Shown: piece by piece, positions 1 to 12,200 of the stretch
Layout: every line of letters begins with the position of its first letter
How positions within the stretch are numbered: position 1 is the stretch's first letter
Assembly (NCBI GenBank): GCA_030562195.1
Contig: JAUJPP010000007.1
Location: 25,975,769 to 26,039,768, forward strand
Length of the DNA stretch: 64,000 nucleotides
Direction: 5' to 3'
From: Nipponacmea schrenckii
Taxonomy: Eukaryota; Mollusca; Gastropoda; Lottiidae
The notes under the pieces: generated by a model
What the model saw: only the letters and a program-made list of their open reading frames with translations
What the model was told of the DNA's origin: nothing
Database searches by the model: none
Made by a program: the position numbers and the translations under genes

Positions 1-3000
1 AATTAGAATTGATTTGATTGGCTGAGATTCCTAGAAAGATTCTTGGGTCAATTTTGATTGGGCAACATTTAACTATGAATATGTAATTTCCTCACTTGTA
101 TTGCCACAGCCTTGAGGAAGTATGGCAAATGCCAGAAGTATGAGCACAATTTTTTGGCCAAAATGAAGGCGTTTAGGTGTATTGGGTTATAATTGATTGA
201 GAATAAGAATAGTTGAAATTATTTTATCAAGCTAGTAGTATGTTACAAACTACAAGTGTAATTTTTTTTTCTCCATTAAATCTATAACATATTTTCTCGA
301 TTATATTAAATATTTCTTTATTATAAACTGTTTAAAGAAACTTGATATGAATTATATATATCCTTAAGATATTTTTAGCATATTATTCAATAATGAAGTC
401 ATATATTTCTAAACATTTCTATGACAAAAACCACAGACATCAGATTGAAAAATTAGAATGCTGCTAACAGAATCCATAAATGTTCCAAATAAACATTGAT
501 ATAGAAAATGTTCTTAATTATTAATTTGATTCTTCAAACTAAATGAAGTCTCAGAAAGCCAAGACAAGATGACTAACTCAATAGACAAGGGGCATCAGGT
601 GTCTCTACCATTGTGTGAAATAAAATTGGATTTTACAAATTCACTACTGGTTGTAAGAAGAAGAATGGCATCAGATGTGAATCAAATAGAACTTTAATTC
701 CAGGATGAAAGAATTGGTGTATATAAATATTTCAGGCCATTGATCTTGCTACATTTCCCTTATTGCACACTGCAGCATGGTTTATGCAAAAATAGAGATA
801 TAACTAGATTATGAAACAAATCATATCTTGAATATTAATGATGTATTTTTGCAGCTAATGTAAGAAAACAACTAATACTGTAAAACCACAACTTCACATT
901 GGTTGGTAAATGCAATAGAAACTAAATGTGATATTAAAACTTTACCTGCTGTGAAACAAGATATAGCTTTCAGTTAAGATAATTGATTTTACAGTTTTTA
1001 AAGACATGATTTGTTTGCAGTGTCTTTTATCTGAAATTGACCTCTTTTTTGGACAATCCAATGATAATTTTGAATGAGAAATTTAAATGAAATTGTGTTT
1101 TCTGAAAATTTGTTTAAAAACGTGTATATTTGCAATGACATATACATCCCAATACATAAGTATATAGGTGTACGTTTCATATATTAACCTTGCTTCTACT
1201 TAGCACTTGACTTTATTTGCTGTGCTTGTAAAATGTAAAGAAATGTTAAAGAATTAAAGTGATTGAAATGAGGTTTTATAAATCTGATATTTGCATCAGG
1301 GACATGGACGGCATCAAATTGCATCATTTTAATTTCAATCAAGACACCTGTGGTTCCTGCATTTTCACTGAAATTACGTTTTTGATGACTTTTTGTAAAA
1401 TATGCAATAATGATAGTGTTCTTATTTATCAGAATTTAGTTCACCTAGAACTCATTATTGTAATATAAACTAATAAGTATATATAACCAAACAATTATCT
1501 CAAAATAAGAACATGGCTGCATATGCTGTGCTTGTAAAATTGAAAGAAATGTTAAAGAATTAATAGAAATAGTATGAACAGAGAAATGATATAAATGACA
1601 GTATAAAGTAGTGTGTTATTCACATCCTATCTCTGTTGTCTATTGATCACTCTCCCCAATCAATATCAGCCTCAATCAACTCCTTAATTTATGTAAATTT
1701 CAATCCCATCATTCTGTCACATGTAAATCACAAATAATTTCTTGTTTTTAATTAAAAAATTTGACACACTGGTAATTAATGGAAGTTTCATTCCCATTAT
1801 TTTTCAAAATAATTATTGTTTTGAATGAAATATCATGTGAAAAAAGAATTTGGGATAAATGACATCACAAATTTCAAGCCATAGATGAGTCAATGTTGTT
1901 AGCCATAACAAACAGAATCTATATATGTGTTTCTCAATATTAGGTCATAAAAACATATTGATGAGGTATATGTACATTGTCTAAATATTGACAATGTGAA
2001 AATATATTCACAACATAGAATATTGATTGAAATTGTAACTTTGTCAAAATTTATAGAATAAAACCCTGTCACAAACACCTCATAAAGACTTGTTTTTAAA
2101 TAGATTAAAAGGTAAAGATGTATGGAACCAATTGTAGTATAAGAAAATTTAAGTTTTAGATAGAATGTCAATGTATTGTAGTTAATGTAAATATGATCCT
2201 AAGATCCAATATTACAAATGTACCCTTGTCAATTTAAAATTCATGGAAATTCCACTTTGGAGAAATTGGATTGAATGAGCTAGGTTAAAAGTGTAGTGTA
2301 GGCCTACTATTTGTAGTTTCATGATTGAAAACGGTGTTCACTGACTGACATGGCCAGTTCATGTATTCTGTTGCTATTCCCTGGTGATTTTAACTCTATA
2401 ATCATACAGAGACAATCAACATAATATTATTATTAGCATTAGTTATAATGAAGACCTATTAGACAAGGGAGGTAACTTATTCATAGGACTAAATGAAAGA
2501 GTTTGAATTTAGTGAGCTTACTCATTTGTATTCTCACTGCCTTAGCAATTATCTTCTGTAATTATAGCAGGACAATCACTGTAATTGGTAGATGGCAAGT
2601 TATCATAATTATTATTACAGCATTACTTATAGTAAAGAACCATCTTACAAGGGAAGTAACTAATTCAAAGAGCAATGCATGTATTTTAGCATGCTCATAG
2701 CCCCTTGACATGGATGACACTTGTTCAATTTCAAAAATGTGATTTAAGAAAATAAGTTACAGAGTCCAGTCTTTAAAGAATTTGAAAACTTTAAGTTATT
2801 TGGAATAAGCCAATTAAAGACTCAAGTTATGATTGTGTTAAGTTATAAAGAAATATTTAATCAAAGAGTAGCCTACATGAATACTATTAAACAATTTGAA
2901 AGAAGAAATAAGAAATAAATAATTAGAGAGCACATATGTTTATTAAACAGTTTTAAAACTAAAAAGTTATAAGAAATAAAGAAATAACTAATCAAAGAGC

Positions 3001-5285
3001 AGTTTGAGTCTAAAGTAAAAGTCTAAAGAAATAAGTCACAAGGTCTGTTGTAGAGTATAAAGGGTAGAGAAGAAATGTTTTTGTTGTAGAAACAACCAGA
3101 TATTTACCTGGGTATTAAAAGTAAATAATGAGTGTAAACTAGCTTGTAGAAGGTAGACAAGATAAATGTAATGTACTAGTTTAACTCAACTTGTACCTCA
3201 ATAATTATGACTTATTTTAGAATGACTACATCCAACCTGGGCTTTTGTTTTTTGATTTGTCAATTTGGGTCTCTCAGCTGATAAATTTAAATTGAAACAA
3301 TAGAAAATGGGGAAGCCATTGTGTCCACATCATATCTAAATTTGATATTTGTGTGTTAACTTTTTCTGTTTTCTAGTTTTTCAATAACAATTGTTTTGCA
3401 TTATACAATGTATCGATCACTATAAGCAATCTAATTTCTTCTTTTAAGATGTCAATTGAAAGATTTTTTAAAAATTGATTTGCTTGAAAAGAATTAAATG
3501 TCTTCTCCAGTTTTGGTACAATTCTTGTTATTTAAATGACAAACTTGACTAAGAAAGTTGAGAGGAATCAATTTTATGTACGGTAGTATTATTGTTCAAA
3601 CGGTTTAGAAAGGGCATTTTTTCCCTTCATCAGACATGACTGGCTAATACATTGAAATAACAAACTTGAATTTAAACCATTATAATAATAATTGAAATAT
3701 ACCAAGTATATAACCTTGAATTATATAGTTATAGTTGATTGTTTTCATATGAGATTTGGCACAGTTTTATTTACAACTTATGTTTTTACTAAAAGTATGT
3801 TATGCTAAGAGAATTTTTATGAAATATTTTTATATTTACTCATTTTGTTAAAATCCCTTTGACCGTCTTCATTAGCCTATAAGGTGAAGACGAGTAGGAT
3901 GTAAAACTCCATTCATTTCATTTTTTTAAAATCCTTTTGCACAATCATTGAAAAATATTTGCAATGTTCTGAATATGATTGAAATTTACATGGAAGGGTA
4001 GAATTTCTTTGAAAGGCATCAGAAGTTTGAATATTTCTTGTAGAAAACTTAAATCAATATGTGAATTTGTACTTAAATCTCACCCCAATTCCAAACTCCA
4101 CCTAAATAACTGAAATAATATAATCAATTAATTCATTAATAATAATTTTATAATGAAAAATATATTGTTAAATGGATTTCGATGTTGCTTTGTTGTAAAA
4201 ATATATTAAGCAATTTATTTCTATAACATTCTACAATTGACCTATTGAGCACTATTTTAATGTTGGTATATCTATTATCACTTTTTAATCAATACTTTAA
4301 TTACCAATTTAATAGTTTTTCTATTTTAATTCACTACAAATGATGCTTAAGAGTCTTAATTTCACTCTGAAATATATCCTCTGTTAATATGAGTTTGTTG
4401 AATATAAATAGACTAGAATAGATTTGTAATATTTGCCAATAAATAATGCCTTATGTCATTATTTTTAACTATAATATACAATAGATTTATTCAGCATATT
4501 TTCCTGTTTCTGTGTACACAATATAGGCCATTATACTGTGTTAGAGAGAAAGCTATAGACTCTACTGTGTTTTAGAGTGTTTACAGTAATGGTTATAATG
4601 AATAAACAGATAATATTCAAACAGATTCTTATTTTATCAAGTTATAACTTATTCTCTTCATAGCCTATAGGTCATAGGTCAAATGATACTTTTTTAGGCT
4701 TTTTATCATTCTAATTAAAAAAAATGTATGCAATTTTGAGTATTGGCTATTATTTTGTTATAATTTCTCTCAATGATATTACAGTAAAGGTCATTTAGAA
4801 GTTGAAGTTTACATTCTGATTTCATTTGATTTTTACAGTCAAACTAAAAGTTTTAAAATAGCAGTGTTATTTGAAGAGTAGACTTGATGTTTTTATGATT
4901 TGAATGGCATCCAGATGTGCATAGATATATTTGCTTCATTGTAGTGTTCTATAGGTAGAGCCTTCTCACCCTTAACACCTGATACAGCTCTGTGATTGGA
5001 CTTGTCAAATAGCTATCATATATCTTATAATGCATTATTTTTCTGTTATTTCAATAATGCGTAACGTTTCACAAATAACACTGACTTCAGCAAGTGAATA
5101 ATGATGTTTCTCATTTCAAAATATGTTCTGTACCCAAATATCATCATCATGTATGACATTTGAAACTTTACTGAACACAATATAATTACATGGCTTCTTG
5201 TTCTATAGATATTTCTTGATCAGTTTTAATTTAGTTTTAATGAAATCATATGAAGAAGTCAATCATTACTTTAACAGAAAATACT
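1..5285. other. Non-coding DNA upstream of the first visible ARID5B exon
   Basis: This stretch is very AT-rich and every reading frame is short. I recognise no exon; in particular I did not find the N-terminal exons expected for ARID5B, so those probably lie before the window. Contents seen: a 40-bp direct repeat (1218-1257 and 1524-1563), a degenerate tandem duplication around 2350-2690 whose two units each carry an AAGGGA(G/A)GTAACT-type motif, and loosely repeated 'AAAGTTATAAAGAAATA'-like blocks at 2740-3060. It is either intron of the ARID5B-like gene or intergenic. Confidence 0.6.
1218..1563 (+). repeat. 40-bp direct repeat pair, 306 bp apart
   Basis: Positions 1218-1257 and 1524-1563 share a block starting TGCTGTGCTTGTAAAAT and ending AAAGAAATGTTAAAGAATTAA with only a couple of differences. 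The DNA between them is not obviously duplicated, so this looks like two copies of a short dispersed repeat. Confidence 0.6.
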
Positions 5286-5296
5286 CTATATCAGTA

Positions 5297-5520
5297 CATC
5301 AATTGTAGAAAGATATAGAAATACCACTATTGAAATAGTGTGCAATCCATCAATTGTAGAGTGTTTTAGAAATACCACTGTTAAAATAGTGCTCAATACA
5401 TCAATTGTAAAGCGATATCGAAATATTATTGTAAAAATATTTCTCGATACATCAATTGTAAAGCGATATAGAAATATCATTGTAAAAATAATGTTTATGA
5501 CATCAATTGAAGAGATATAT
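5297..5520 (+). repeat. 51-bp minisatellite, four full units and a partial fifth
   Basis: The block CATCAATTG recurs at 5297, 5348, 5399, 5450 and 5501, exactly 51 bp each time. Units continue with a variable 'AAGCGATATAGAAAT' part and a small inverted repeat (such as ACTATT/AATAGT). Because 51 is divisible by three, both strands stay open for about 65 codons here, giving a 17-residue repeating peptide. There is no start context or flanking gene, so I treat it as a minisatellite and not a coding region. Confidence 0.85.
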
Positions 5521-5950
5521 ATAAATATTAAAAAATAATATTTTATACAGTATTTGATTATATATAAGTAATATAGGCTGGTTTATAGATGAGTTTTATG
5601 TAATGTGTATTCTGTGTAATAAATATTATGATGTAAATGATGTCACATTTGACCTTCAAACAATCTGTACAATGATAATATATTGATTTCCCTCTACTTC
5701 TAATACTTCACTTGTATTATTCCTACATTATTTATTTAATAATCTTATAATTTTTCTTCTATTCAGATCACAATATGTTATTCTAGCATTTGTTCTATAA
5801 AATACAATTAACCAAACCAGTTCTAATCATTAAAATCCAAATATTTTTATCTTGCATTTACATTTATGCTCTCAAATACAATGCTCTTGTACAATTGATT
5901 TTATTACATAATTTTCTTTATGTTTTGTTTAATATCTTTTGTCCAACGAC

Positions 5951-6040
5951 AATCTATCTATCTTTCTATCTATCTAACTATCTATCTATCTGTCTATCTG
6001 TCTATCTGTCTATCTGTCTATCTGTCTACCTATTTATCTC
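5951..6040 (+). repeat. TCTA/TCTG tetranucleotide microsatellite
   Basis: A run of TCTA units (with a TTTC interruption) changes into alternating TCTA/TCTG units and then decays. It is an ordinary compound microsatellite; the open frame across it is a by-product of the repeat. Confidence 0.9.
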
Positions 6041-6045
6041 TTCCC

Positions 6046-7900
6046 ATCCCTTTTTATCTAAAATATATAGAAGGTTATATTTTCTTATGGTAATATCTTG
6101 AGCTTGTGCTGGAATAGACTTTGCGTTTATCTTCCTTCACCCTCTCCCAAAACAAATCAGAACCAGATTGAGTGTGATACTGCCATTTATTTGAATGACT
6201 AAATGAAAATAAATGATACAAAATAAACAATAAAAATATACAACATAACAATTACTAAATTCCAACAGCTAGTTGGGCTTAATAAAACTTCTAAATGCCA
6301 ATTCCAAAATCTAATAAATAAATAGTAATACAAAGCAACAAAGAGAGGTGGAAGAAGGGGAGGAGGTGGGTTTTTAACCGCAAATTTAATGAAGTTCTCA
6401 ATGGCCGGTTGAAGTACCGGTAAGAACAATGAAAGAAGGTACCGGAAATAGATCAGTTCGCGGGAGAACTTTAAAACACACAATACGATTGGTCAGCACA
6501 AAACATATTATTTTTCAATAATATTTATTTGTATATATATTTCTACAGTTCATTATTTCAATATATGTTGTTTTAAGTTGTTAGTTGTAATATCCATTGA
6601 ATTGTCTCATTTTAAACATAACATGTACACATGCCAAATAATGTATCTGTATTTTATGAAATTATATCATTAATATTAATAATTAGGATGATTATATGAT
6701 TATATAGCCTATTATAAAACTGTACAATAATGAATAGATATATATATAGAGCCTTTCCCAGATAATACATCTCTGTGTTGTTGGTATGTATACACCTCAA
6801 TAAAGATCTACTAAGCAGAATAATACTACTACTAGAATACCAGCTAATTGGTATTTAACATTCATTCAAACTGATTTATTATAATGATTTTCCAGTTCTA
6901 TTTCTATTAATCATTAGAAGATATCACAGAATTTTCATGGGGGGTTCACAGCACCAGATATTTAAGAGCTCTAGGAGTAGAAATTTTACTAGGAAAGGCT
7001 CAGGGCAAAGTGGGGCGAAACTTGTATGTAGGAGGTTAGGGGGAAAGGAATAACAATCATTTTGCTCCAATGCCAGCTGACCTTCATGGTACCTTAATTA
7101 ACCATTATGTTTAAAATATATATATATAGATTGACCATTGGCCCACTTTACTGTCAATAAATAAAACAATATATTTAGAATATTACAATTAAATGTTAAC
7201 CATTTCCCTGCTCTACTGTTAGCTGACTATAAACACCCCCTACCCCCCTAAATAAACATTATGTATAATATTAAGACTGTATAGATGTTGACCATTGATT
7301 ATTTGTAAAGAAGAAACCATGTGTTACTCCATAACTTTCAATTCATCAGAAAATTCTCTCATTAATTTTATTTCATTGATTTTTAGCTTCCTCTATTCAC
7401 TTCAATGTTTTATATTTATGATGTATTCAACATGAGCATTGTATCTCTACCTCACATTTCAAACTTTATTTTCTAATTGGCTTAGGAGTAGGGCAATCTT
7501 CATACAATGTTACAGTAATAATTGCTTCTTGCTGGGCAGGCAATGTATTTGTTCTCCTGTCGTCAATTAACGAAATGCTGTAAGCAACTGTTTTGTCAAA
7601 TAGGAGACACATTCAGAGAGGATATTATACATACCACCTAGAAGGGGCATGATTACGCTTAAAACTTTAATAACTCAAAAATGATAGGTTGCTAATAACT
7701 ACTATGTTACGATTTGAGGTTTTGAACTCTGCTTCTCTTTTGGAGAGTGCACATAGCTCATAGTGTTTTGTTATGTTATTTGTTGTGCTTATATTCATTG
7801 AATGATGAATTGAATAATATTAGTCCATGCTTCTTAAAATTCGATGAAAATAAGCTTGATTAGTGACATTTTTTAATGGTCTTAGCTGAAGGATGATTTC
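6046..7900. other. Non-coding stretch, nothing recognised
   Basis: No exon, RNA gene or large repeat was recognised. A small less AT-rich patch at about 6340-6470 contains the palindrome TACCGGTA (6415-6422) and a second GGTACCGG. Short (TA)n runs occur near 6737 and 7122. Confidence 0.5.
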
Positions 7901-7907
7901 CAAAATG

Positions 7908-8066
7908 ATTACCCTACCCTACCCTTTTCCTCTACCTTACCCTCTTCCCTACCTTACTTACCATCTGACCCTACCATACCTCCTTCCTCCTATTCCATAC
8001 CCTACCCTTTCCCCAACCCTACAGTCTACACTCTTCCCCAACCCTACCCTTTCCTTCCCCAATCTT
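7908..8066 (+). repeat. Pyrimidine-rich imperfect TACCC/CCCTA repeat
   Basis: About 160 bp on the plus strand are built almost only of C, T and A in loosely repeated TACCC units (TACCCTACCC followed by decayed versions). It is too irregular, and has the wrong unit, for metazoan telomere repeat (TTAGGG/CCCTAA). The open frame across it is repeat-derived. Confidence 0.75.
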
Positions 8067-8709
8067 TCTAGGAAATTATCTCATTGAGAATAGTAGGCCT
8101 ACAATATGGAATGAAATACTAAATTCTCAATGATTCATCTATATTACTGTACTACTATTTACAGATAAAACCTGTAGTCTTTGTATCCATTATCTTCAAG
8201 GTTACTACAAGATAACAGATTATATTAGTCTAGTAAACAACTTAGATTGTAGGATAGTTTTTAATCAGCGTTGCTGATTTGATGAATAATTACCAGTAAT
8301 ATATAAGACACATAGAAGAAGATGGTAGATTATAAGAAGTCCATATTATATCTTGTGTTTATTTGCTAATAATGTCTGAATGATTCTTAAAATGACAAAG
8401 AGATAGAAAGAGAAATCAGTGTCTCAAGTTCTGTTCTAGTGGAACAAAGTCTCTTTAATTTACCCTTTGATGTTTGGATTGATCAGTAAAATAATTCAAA
8501 TTTTAAAGAATGCAATAAACTCATTTCGCAAAAAATGAATTTTACAAATAATTTTAGTTATTATCTAAAGAGATGACTAGAACCTAATGCATACTCATTT
8601 ATATTTGACTGAAAATGTAACCCTAACAGAATTCCCCCCGCCAGTAACCCCCAGCACCCACACACGCCCGCGCCCACGCCCTGAAATTTGATCTAATTTC
8701 ATTTATATA

Positions 8710-9132
8710 CTGTAAGGCTAGAAATTAATTCGTCAACAAATTAATGCGACATGGGGTATAGAGACTTAAATGCGAGTCCAAATTTATGCAATCCGCGATA
8801 GATGTCGCATTTTTTAATATCATAGAAAAAGGGGGCTTCCCGGAATTCTTCAAGTGTTTAATTAATGAAGGCATGAACAATGATCAAGATTTTATCTTTA
8901 AATAGTCAAGTGTGAATATCTTTTGTTTTAAAGTCATTGATTACTAATCAGCTTCCCCCGGTCTCAATTTAAATACTTGACTCACCTTACCTTTTATCCA
9001 TCATTTGATTTCATTTTCCTTTACTTCACTTGGAAATATGTTTTTAGAAATGCGGATACAAATTAATGCGATCGCGGATAGGTCGCATTTAACGCATTAA
9101 TTTCTATCTCGCAATAATTTGTAGCCTTACAG
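8710..9132. mobile_element. 423-bp MITE with CTGTAAGGCTA inverted ends and TA target duplication
   Basis: The left end CTGTAAGGCTA (8710-8720) is matched by its exact reverse complement TAGCCTTACAG (9122-9132), and both sides are flanked by TA (8708-8709 and 9133-9134). Inside, both arms carry related 'AATTAATGCGA' and 'GCGATAGATGTCGCAT'-like blocks in inverted arrangement, and the element is richer in CpG than its surroundings. There is no transposase frame, so it is non-autonomous. TA duplication suggests mobilisation by a Tc1/mariner-type transposase, which is inference. It ends 31 bp before an ARID5B exon and so sits by that exon's polypyrimidine tract and branch point. Confidence 0.85.
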
Positions 9133-9163
9133 TATGCTTTACTTATAGCACTTTTATTTTCAG

Positions 9164-9296
9164 GATGAGATATTGGCCCTTCATCATAAAATGATATTAA
9201 AACTGCCTGATTTGATACCAATGATACAATATGATATAGACTGGACAGTGGGGTATCCTGTACCTTGTGATTCTATTAATAATGGTGATATTAAAG
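9164..9296 (+). CDS. ARID5B: ARID5B exon a (first visible, internal)
   Basis: The acceptor is TTTTCAG and the donor AAAG|GTGAG. It encodes a block starting DEILALHHKMILKL, which aligns with the human EDEVIAVSEKVIVKL region. It enters in phase 0 and leaves one base of the next codon. It is the least conserved exon, placed by phase and partial similarity. Confidence 0.8.
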
Positions 9297-12200
9297 GTGA
9301 GAATCAATCTTTTTTATCTCTTCTCTCTTTAGAGATCTAAAATCAGGTGAGAAATATTAGAGTTAGATTTTCAATTGAGTTTAACTCAAATTTATAATGC
9401 CACTTGCATCATGATAAAATAAAATTTGAAGATTGATGTAAGAATGGCAGCGAATTGTGCATTAAAGAATAGATTGATATAGTTTATTTTATATACAATC
9501 AGTTAAGCACCTGTAATAGCTAGTTCAAAAGTAGAATTGCAGCAAAATATGTAAACAGGTTCATGGCCAGGGAAGTAATACTTTGGCCATAAAATTTCAT
9601 TATTTAAAATTTTTAAGAAGGTAGGTTTTTAAAAATGTTGTTTATAGTTATTTTAAAAATAGAAGCCCCTTTAATGAAAGTTCAAAAAAAGAATTGCAGC
9701 CAAAATTTAAAACCCGGTGAAGTGAACTTTCCTTTATTTCTTATTTAAAATTTATGATTATAAATGATTATAAATTTATAATCCTGTAATAAACAATATA
9801 AACTGGGCAGTACTGTGTGAACAAATCTCTTCCCCAAAAGTCCCCCCTCCCTCAACCCACATAAAAAGTTCTGCAGCCACAACTGCATGAGATTCATAAA
9901 CAGTCAATATCTGTCATTAATATTATAATGTTGATATAAAAAATAATATTGATATTAAAGTTATAAACTATGTTATCAACAATAATGGTCAGACAGTAAA
10001 TACTACTATATTTATTCCACTCTTGTGATTCTCAAACAAAATTAGAAATTCACTTAGAATTCTGAAATAATTGGATATATTCCTATATTATTCCATGTCA
10101 GTATGACATAGGCAACTTATGACATTTGGAATGGCCATAATTCTCCATGTTTTCCTTGCAGCATTTTGATGAACTAACATTAATTATAGCCTAGTGCACT
10201 AGTCACACTGACACAAAAAAAATACTTCGAAATATGAGCTTTGCCTTTTTGTAATAAATTCATTGGCGTCCTGCTGATATCAATTATTTGTTTTGTGGTT
10301 TTTTTAAAGTGGGAATTGAAATCCAGAAATAGTAACTAATAATTGATTTGAATGAATTACTATAATCTATTTTATTTTGTTTTATTTTACTCTTTTACTT
10401 TGGAAATAAATTTGAAATTGGAATCTGAGTATTTTAGAAATAATTGATCTGCCAGTTCCAACAAGGTTGTTTCTGGCTAAAAATAGTTCATAAGATTAAA
10501 ATATGTCAGTCTCTTTTCACTGATTACAAAGTTTTTGATATTAAATTTTATTTTATCCTCCAATCATTTTGTACAGAAGATATTTATTCTTAGCATGTTT
10601 GTTCAAGATATTTAAAAAAAAAAGTGAGCTTTGACATTGGACTTGATTATAAAAATCAACAAAGTTGGCATTCTAGAACTATTAAAAGCAATAAACATAA
10701 CAAAAAATAATTCTATAAATATAGAAAATTTTTTAAAGAGTTGTAGATGAATTGTACGTTAATCTAAATTACAAAATAAAGGGGCACTGAACTTGAAATT
10801 TGCTTATAGGGCACTTTTGAGTTCAGTAATTCTTTTAAAATGTAAAATATCATTTAGCGACATTTAGTGCTACAAATTTCATTTCATCTAATGATAGCAA
10901 TGTAAATTGTTGAAACGTTGTGTACATTAAAAATCAGGTGTAGTACACCATTTAAATTGTGTTCTGTTATTTGAAATAAATGTTATATATACAAAAATAA
11001 AAGTAGCATACTGTGGTGTATTAGAAATATAGTGAAGGTTTTACAATCACCATTAAACATTTACTATGTGGATACTCTCACTCTTAAATTATAACAAACA
11101 GAGAAAATACCATATAATGATTGTTATAAAATGTATATGATATGAAGAAAAGAAAAATAAAAGTAGAATAATATATTGTATAAAAATATATTGAGAGTTG
11201 TAAAATCACAGTTATTATTGATTAAATAAGAATCAGTTTCTATTATTGAAATATTCTACTTCAAAACAGACCTATTGTTAAAGCACTTATTAGCATAATT
11301 ATATTTTCTTTTCTATTGTTGATTTCTATTTTGGTGTGACATGACTTTCTTCTTTTGAAATATCTGTGCTGTGGACTGATGAATATACAGTTATTGATTG
11401 AGATTCTAAATTTATAGCCAGATTTTTAATATCTGTTTTTTTTTACCGGTAATGGTCATTATTTTGTTTATATGTAGTTGCACAATTCTAAGAAATTATG
11501 TTTTGATATATTACTTCATTTCAGTTGCTTTAGGCCGAATAATTTAACTTAATAATATTAATGATTAAATTTTGATGTCTTATAATTTTGAGGTGTATAA
11601 TGATGGTGAGTTTTAGGGTGAAAATAGATATTCTGACAAATGAATCTCTTTTAGGTAGATTTTGGTATGCTTCGACAGAATATTTTAGTAATTTATTAGA
11701 TGATGTAAAAAGGTGCAAATGTCTGGTGCAAGATTATTAGTATTGTAGAAGATAGAAGCCATTTTTTGCATTTTTTTTTTCTTTTGTAATGATCATTCTG
11801 CATCTTAAACCGCTTTGGACAAGACCTTGTCTATTATCACATTTAACCTATTCTAAACTTTAACAGCATAGGTAATATTTGAAATTTATTTAATATTTTA
11901 AATGGCGTAAGCAATAATTTACCACTCAAATTTCCATTAAAAAATTGTGAAAGGATATGTAATTTTATTCAATGTTAATGAGAATGCATTTGACATTTCA
12001 TATTGCTTAAAATTGATTCCATTCTCCAATTTTAAAAAAATTGATGTCCAATATGTTTGATATTTATAGTCAGCATTGTTTTTGGGTTGAATTGGATACA
12101 TATTTGTAGAATTCTGAAGAATTTGTGTCTAGCTATTTCATTAGTTTATTTAGCTAGTGAAATAGAAATGTCAAATGTGATCAAATGGTTAAACTGACAT

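Noticed and set aside
7893..8087. Open frame over the TACCC-rich tract
   Set aside because: Low-complexity translation of a repeat (Pro/Leu/Tyr only), no splice or start support; and not telomeric because the unit is wrong.
1..9163. Upstream exons of the ARID5B-like gene
   Set aside because: I looked for the conserved N-terminal motifs of the family (around FYKAFQF and ELQLLWEE) and saw nothing convincing in any frame.
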